A stretch of 64,000 nucleotides of DNA from Bin5 sp965221145 (GTDB lineage Bacteria; Chloroflexota; Anaerolineae; Caldilineales; Caldilineaceae), in assembly GCA_965221145.1 (NCBI GenBank), contig OZ244877.1, forward strand, positions 868,001 to 932,000, in the 5' to 3' direction. Shown in pieces: positions 62,946-64,000 of the stretch (position 1 is its first letter; every line of letters begins with the position of its first letter). The notes below the pieces were generated by a model that was not told where the DNA came from, searched no databases, and worked only from the letters and a program-made list of their open reading frames with translations. The translations under genes and the position numbers were made by a program.

Positions 62946-64000
62946 AGATCACACACTTGGCAAGCATAGAGTACTCATGAACTACATGAAAGCTTGGCTC
63001 CCCATCATGCGGAGTTGGAGCGGTGCTGTACTCTTCATAGATGCTTTTGCTGGTCCAGGAGAATACCAAAACGGAGAAGATGGTTCTCCCATCATCGCAC
63101 TAAAGTCTCTTCTGGAACACTCTGCGAAAGACAAGATGAAAGGCAAGCTATATTTCGTGTTCATCGAGAAGGACCTAGACCGTAAAGTACATCTTGAAAA
63201 GGTCATAAAGCCGTACAGCGACAATCTACCAGTCAATTGTGGAATTCGTATTTTCCACACTACATTTCTTGAAAAGATGACGGAGATTTTCGACCAGTAC
63301 GACAGCCTCAACCGGAAATTTCCGCCCGCATTTGTGATGATTGATCCATTTGGAGTTTCTGACACGCCTATGCACATTATTCGGAGAATCTTGGCCAACC
63401 CTCGTTCAGAGGTTTACATTTCGTTCATGTACGATGCTATTAATCGCTTTAGGAATCAACCCAACTTCGAGAGGCATCTTGACGAACTCTTCGGTAGCCC
63501 AGATTGGCGGGTCGGACTAAAAATGCCCGGAGGGATGCAGAGGAAGGGATTCTTCTACGCCTTGTATGAGCAGAATCTGAGAGAGGCGGGCGCTACGGCT
63601 GTGCTATATTTTGAACTGTATAGGAACGAGAGACTCATTTATACTATTTTCTTCGCCACGCAACACGAAAAAGGTTGTGAAGTGATGAAGAGAGCCATGT
63701 GGAAGACTGCGCCGTTTGGTGATTTCAAATTCAAGAGCGGAACGGCAAACCAACTCACTCTAGGCATAGAACCGGCTGTTCTCACCCCATTGCGAGAGGC
63801 CCTGCATTCAGAGTTTGGACAGAGTGGATGGGTCACTATAGAAGAAGTGGAACAGTTCGTTAGAACTGACAAAACGGAATTTCATTCTGGCCATCTCAAA
63901 AGGAAGACACTAGCACCGATGGAAAGAGAAGGTGAACTTGAAGTCAAGAGTTCCAATCCGAAGAGAGGACAAGGGTCATTCAAAGGAACTCAGGTGAAAT
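62914..64000 (+). CDS. tcmP: Three-Cys-motif partner protein TcmP (partial at window end)
   Basis: GGGAGGAAAGAATT precedes ATG 62914; 362 codons are open to the window end with no stop. Landmarks: IDAFAGPGEY (methyltransferase-like loop), PPAFVMIDPFG, and FMYDAINRFRNQPNFERHL, as in the TcmP family named for its link with the Gp37/Gp68 three-Cys proteins. The C-terminal part (EEVEQFVRTDKTEFHSGHLK) looks like a winged-helix domain. Base composition is clearly less GC-rich than the rest of the window, a sign of transfer. Confidence 0.85.
   Translation, partial: MPPKATIWQLEDHTLGKHRVLMNYMKAWLPIMRSWSGAVLFIDAFAGPGEYQNGEDGSPIIALKSLLEHSAKDKMKGKLYFVFIEKDLDRKVHLEKVIKPYSDNLPVNCGIRIFHTTFLEKMTEIFDQYDSLNRKFPPAFVMIDPFGVSDTPMHIIRRILANPRSEVYISFMYDAINRFRNQPNFERHLDELFGSPDWRVGLKMPGGMQRKGFFYALYEQNLREAGATAVLYFELYRNERLIYTIFFATQHEKGCEVMKRAMWKTAPFGDFKFKSGTANQLTLGIEPAVLTPLREALHSEFGQSGWVTIEEVEQFVRTDKTEFHSGHLKRKTLAPMEREGELEVKSSNPKRGQGSFKGTQVK

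Noticed and set aside
62151..64000. Prophage remnant because of the Gp37/Gp68 family name
   Set aside because: No capsid, tail, integrase or lysis genes are nearby; the family is common outside phages.

Overview
The window reads as a chromosomal segment of a Chloroflexota bacterium, most likely of the Anaerolineae/Caldilineae type. This is inferred from the style of the lipoprotein signals, two Uma2-type proteins, an NfeD/SPFH pair, a BMP-type nucleoside/sugar transporter, phytanoyl-CoA dioxygenases beside sugar ABC genes, and intergenic DNA packed with short repeats. No rRNA, phage structural genes or CRISPR array were seen.

Layout. 1-7.8 kb: SPFH/NfeD membrane pair; a repeat-rich gap with the 3' half of a tRNA-Ala; an ABC-2 exporter flanked by near-identical 118-bp elements; a DUF4870-like membrane protein with a duplicated 3' end; fmt; a Uma2 protein. 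7.8-13 kb: a nest of repeats, tRNA-Pro, an acidic Asp/His-repeat exported protein whose signal peptide is interrupted by an 87-bp element, then CopC and CopC-CopD copper-type genes. 13-22 kb: clpB with a nonsense codon and a frameshift, a small gene split by a stop codon, a fatty acid desaturase, and a nucleotide-sugar pair (sugar nucleotidyltransferase plus a GHMP kinase/UDPGP fusion). 22-33 kb: OsmC, a sugar isomerase, an Ldh-type oxidoreductase, a glycosyltransferase, acpS, pyrG behind an attenuator-like leader, a second Uma2 protein, yebC-ruvC-ruvA, efp and tRNA-Thr. 33-39 kb: a BMP-type ABC importer and a cupin.

39.3-41.4 kb is a 2.1-kb IS1595-like transposon that carries five small passenger ORFs and structured RNA besides its transposase. 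Each terminal inverted repeat contains an inward-facing promoter. The flanks are two unrelated broken genes. 41.7-60.8 kb is a catabolic island: FAA hydrolase, SDR, mannonate dehydratase, amidohydrolase, two phytanoyl-CoA dioxygenases, a response regulator, a carbohydrate ABC importer and two tandem GH2 glycosidases, consistent with import and breakdown of glucuronide-like glycosides. 60.8-64 kb: an IS5-family (IS427-like) element with an A7 frameshift site, then a DUF5131 (phage Gp37/Gp68) gene overlapping a TcmP gene that runs off the window.

Across the window at least six families of short non-autonomous repeats can be told apart: a 112-119 bp TA-flanked element, an 87-bp element with a TAA duplication, a 102-bp perfect inverted pair, a roughly 180-bp dispersed unit, a 58-bp palindrome, and heptamer (TACGCAN) tracts. 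Several sit exactly at gene ends or inside reading frames.
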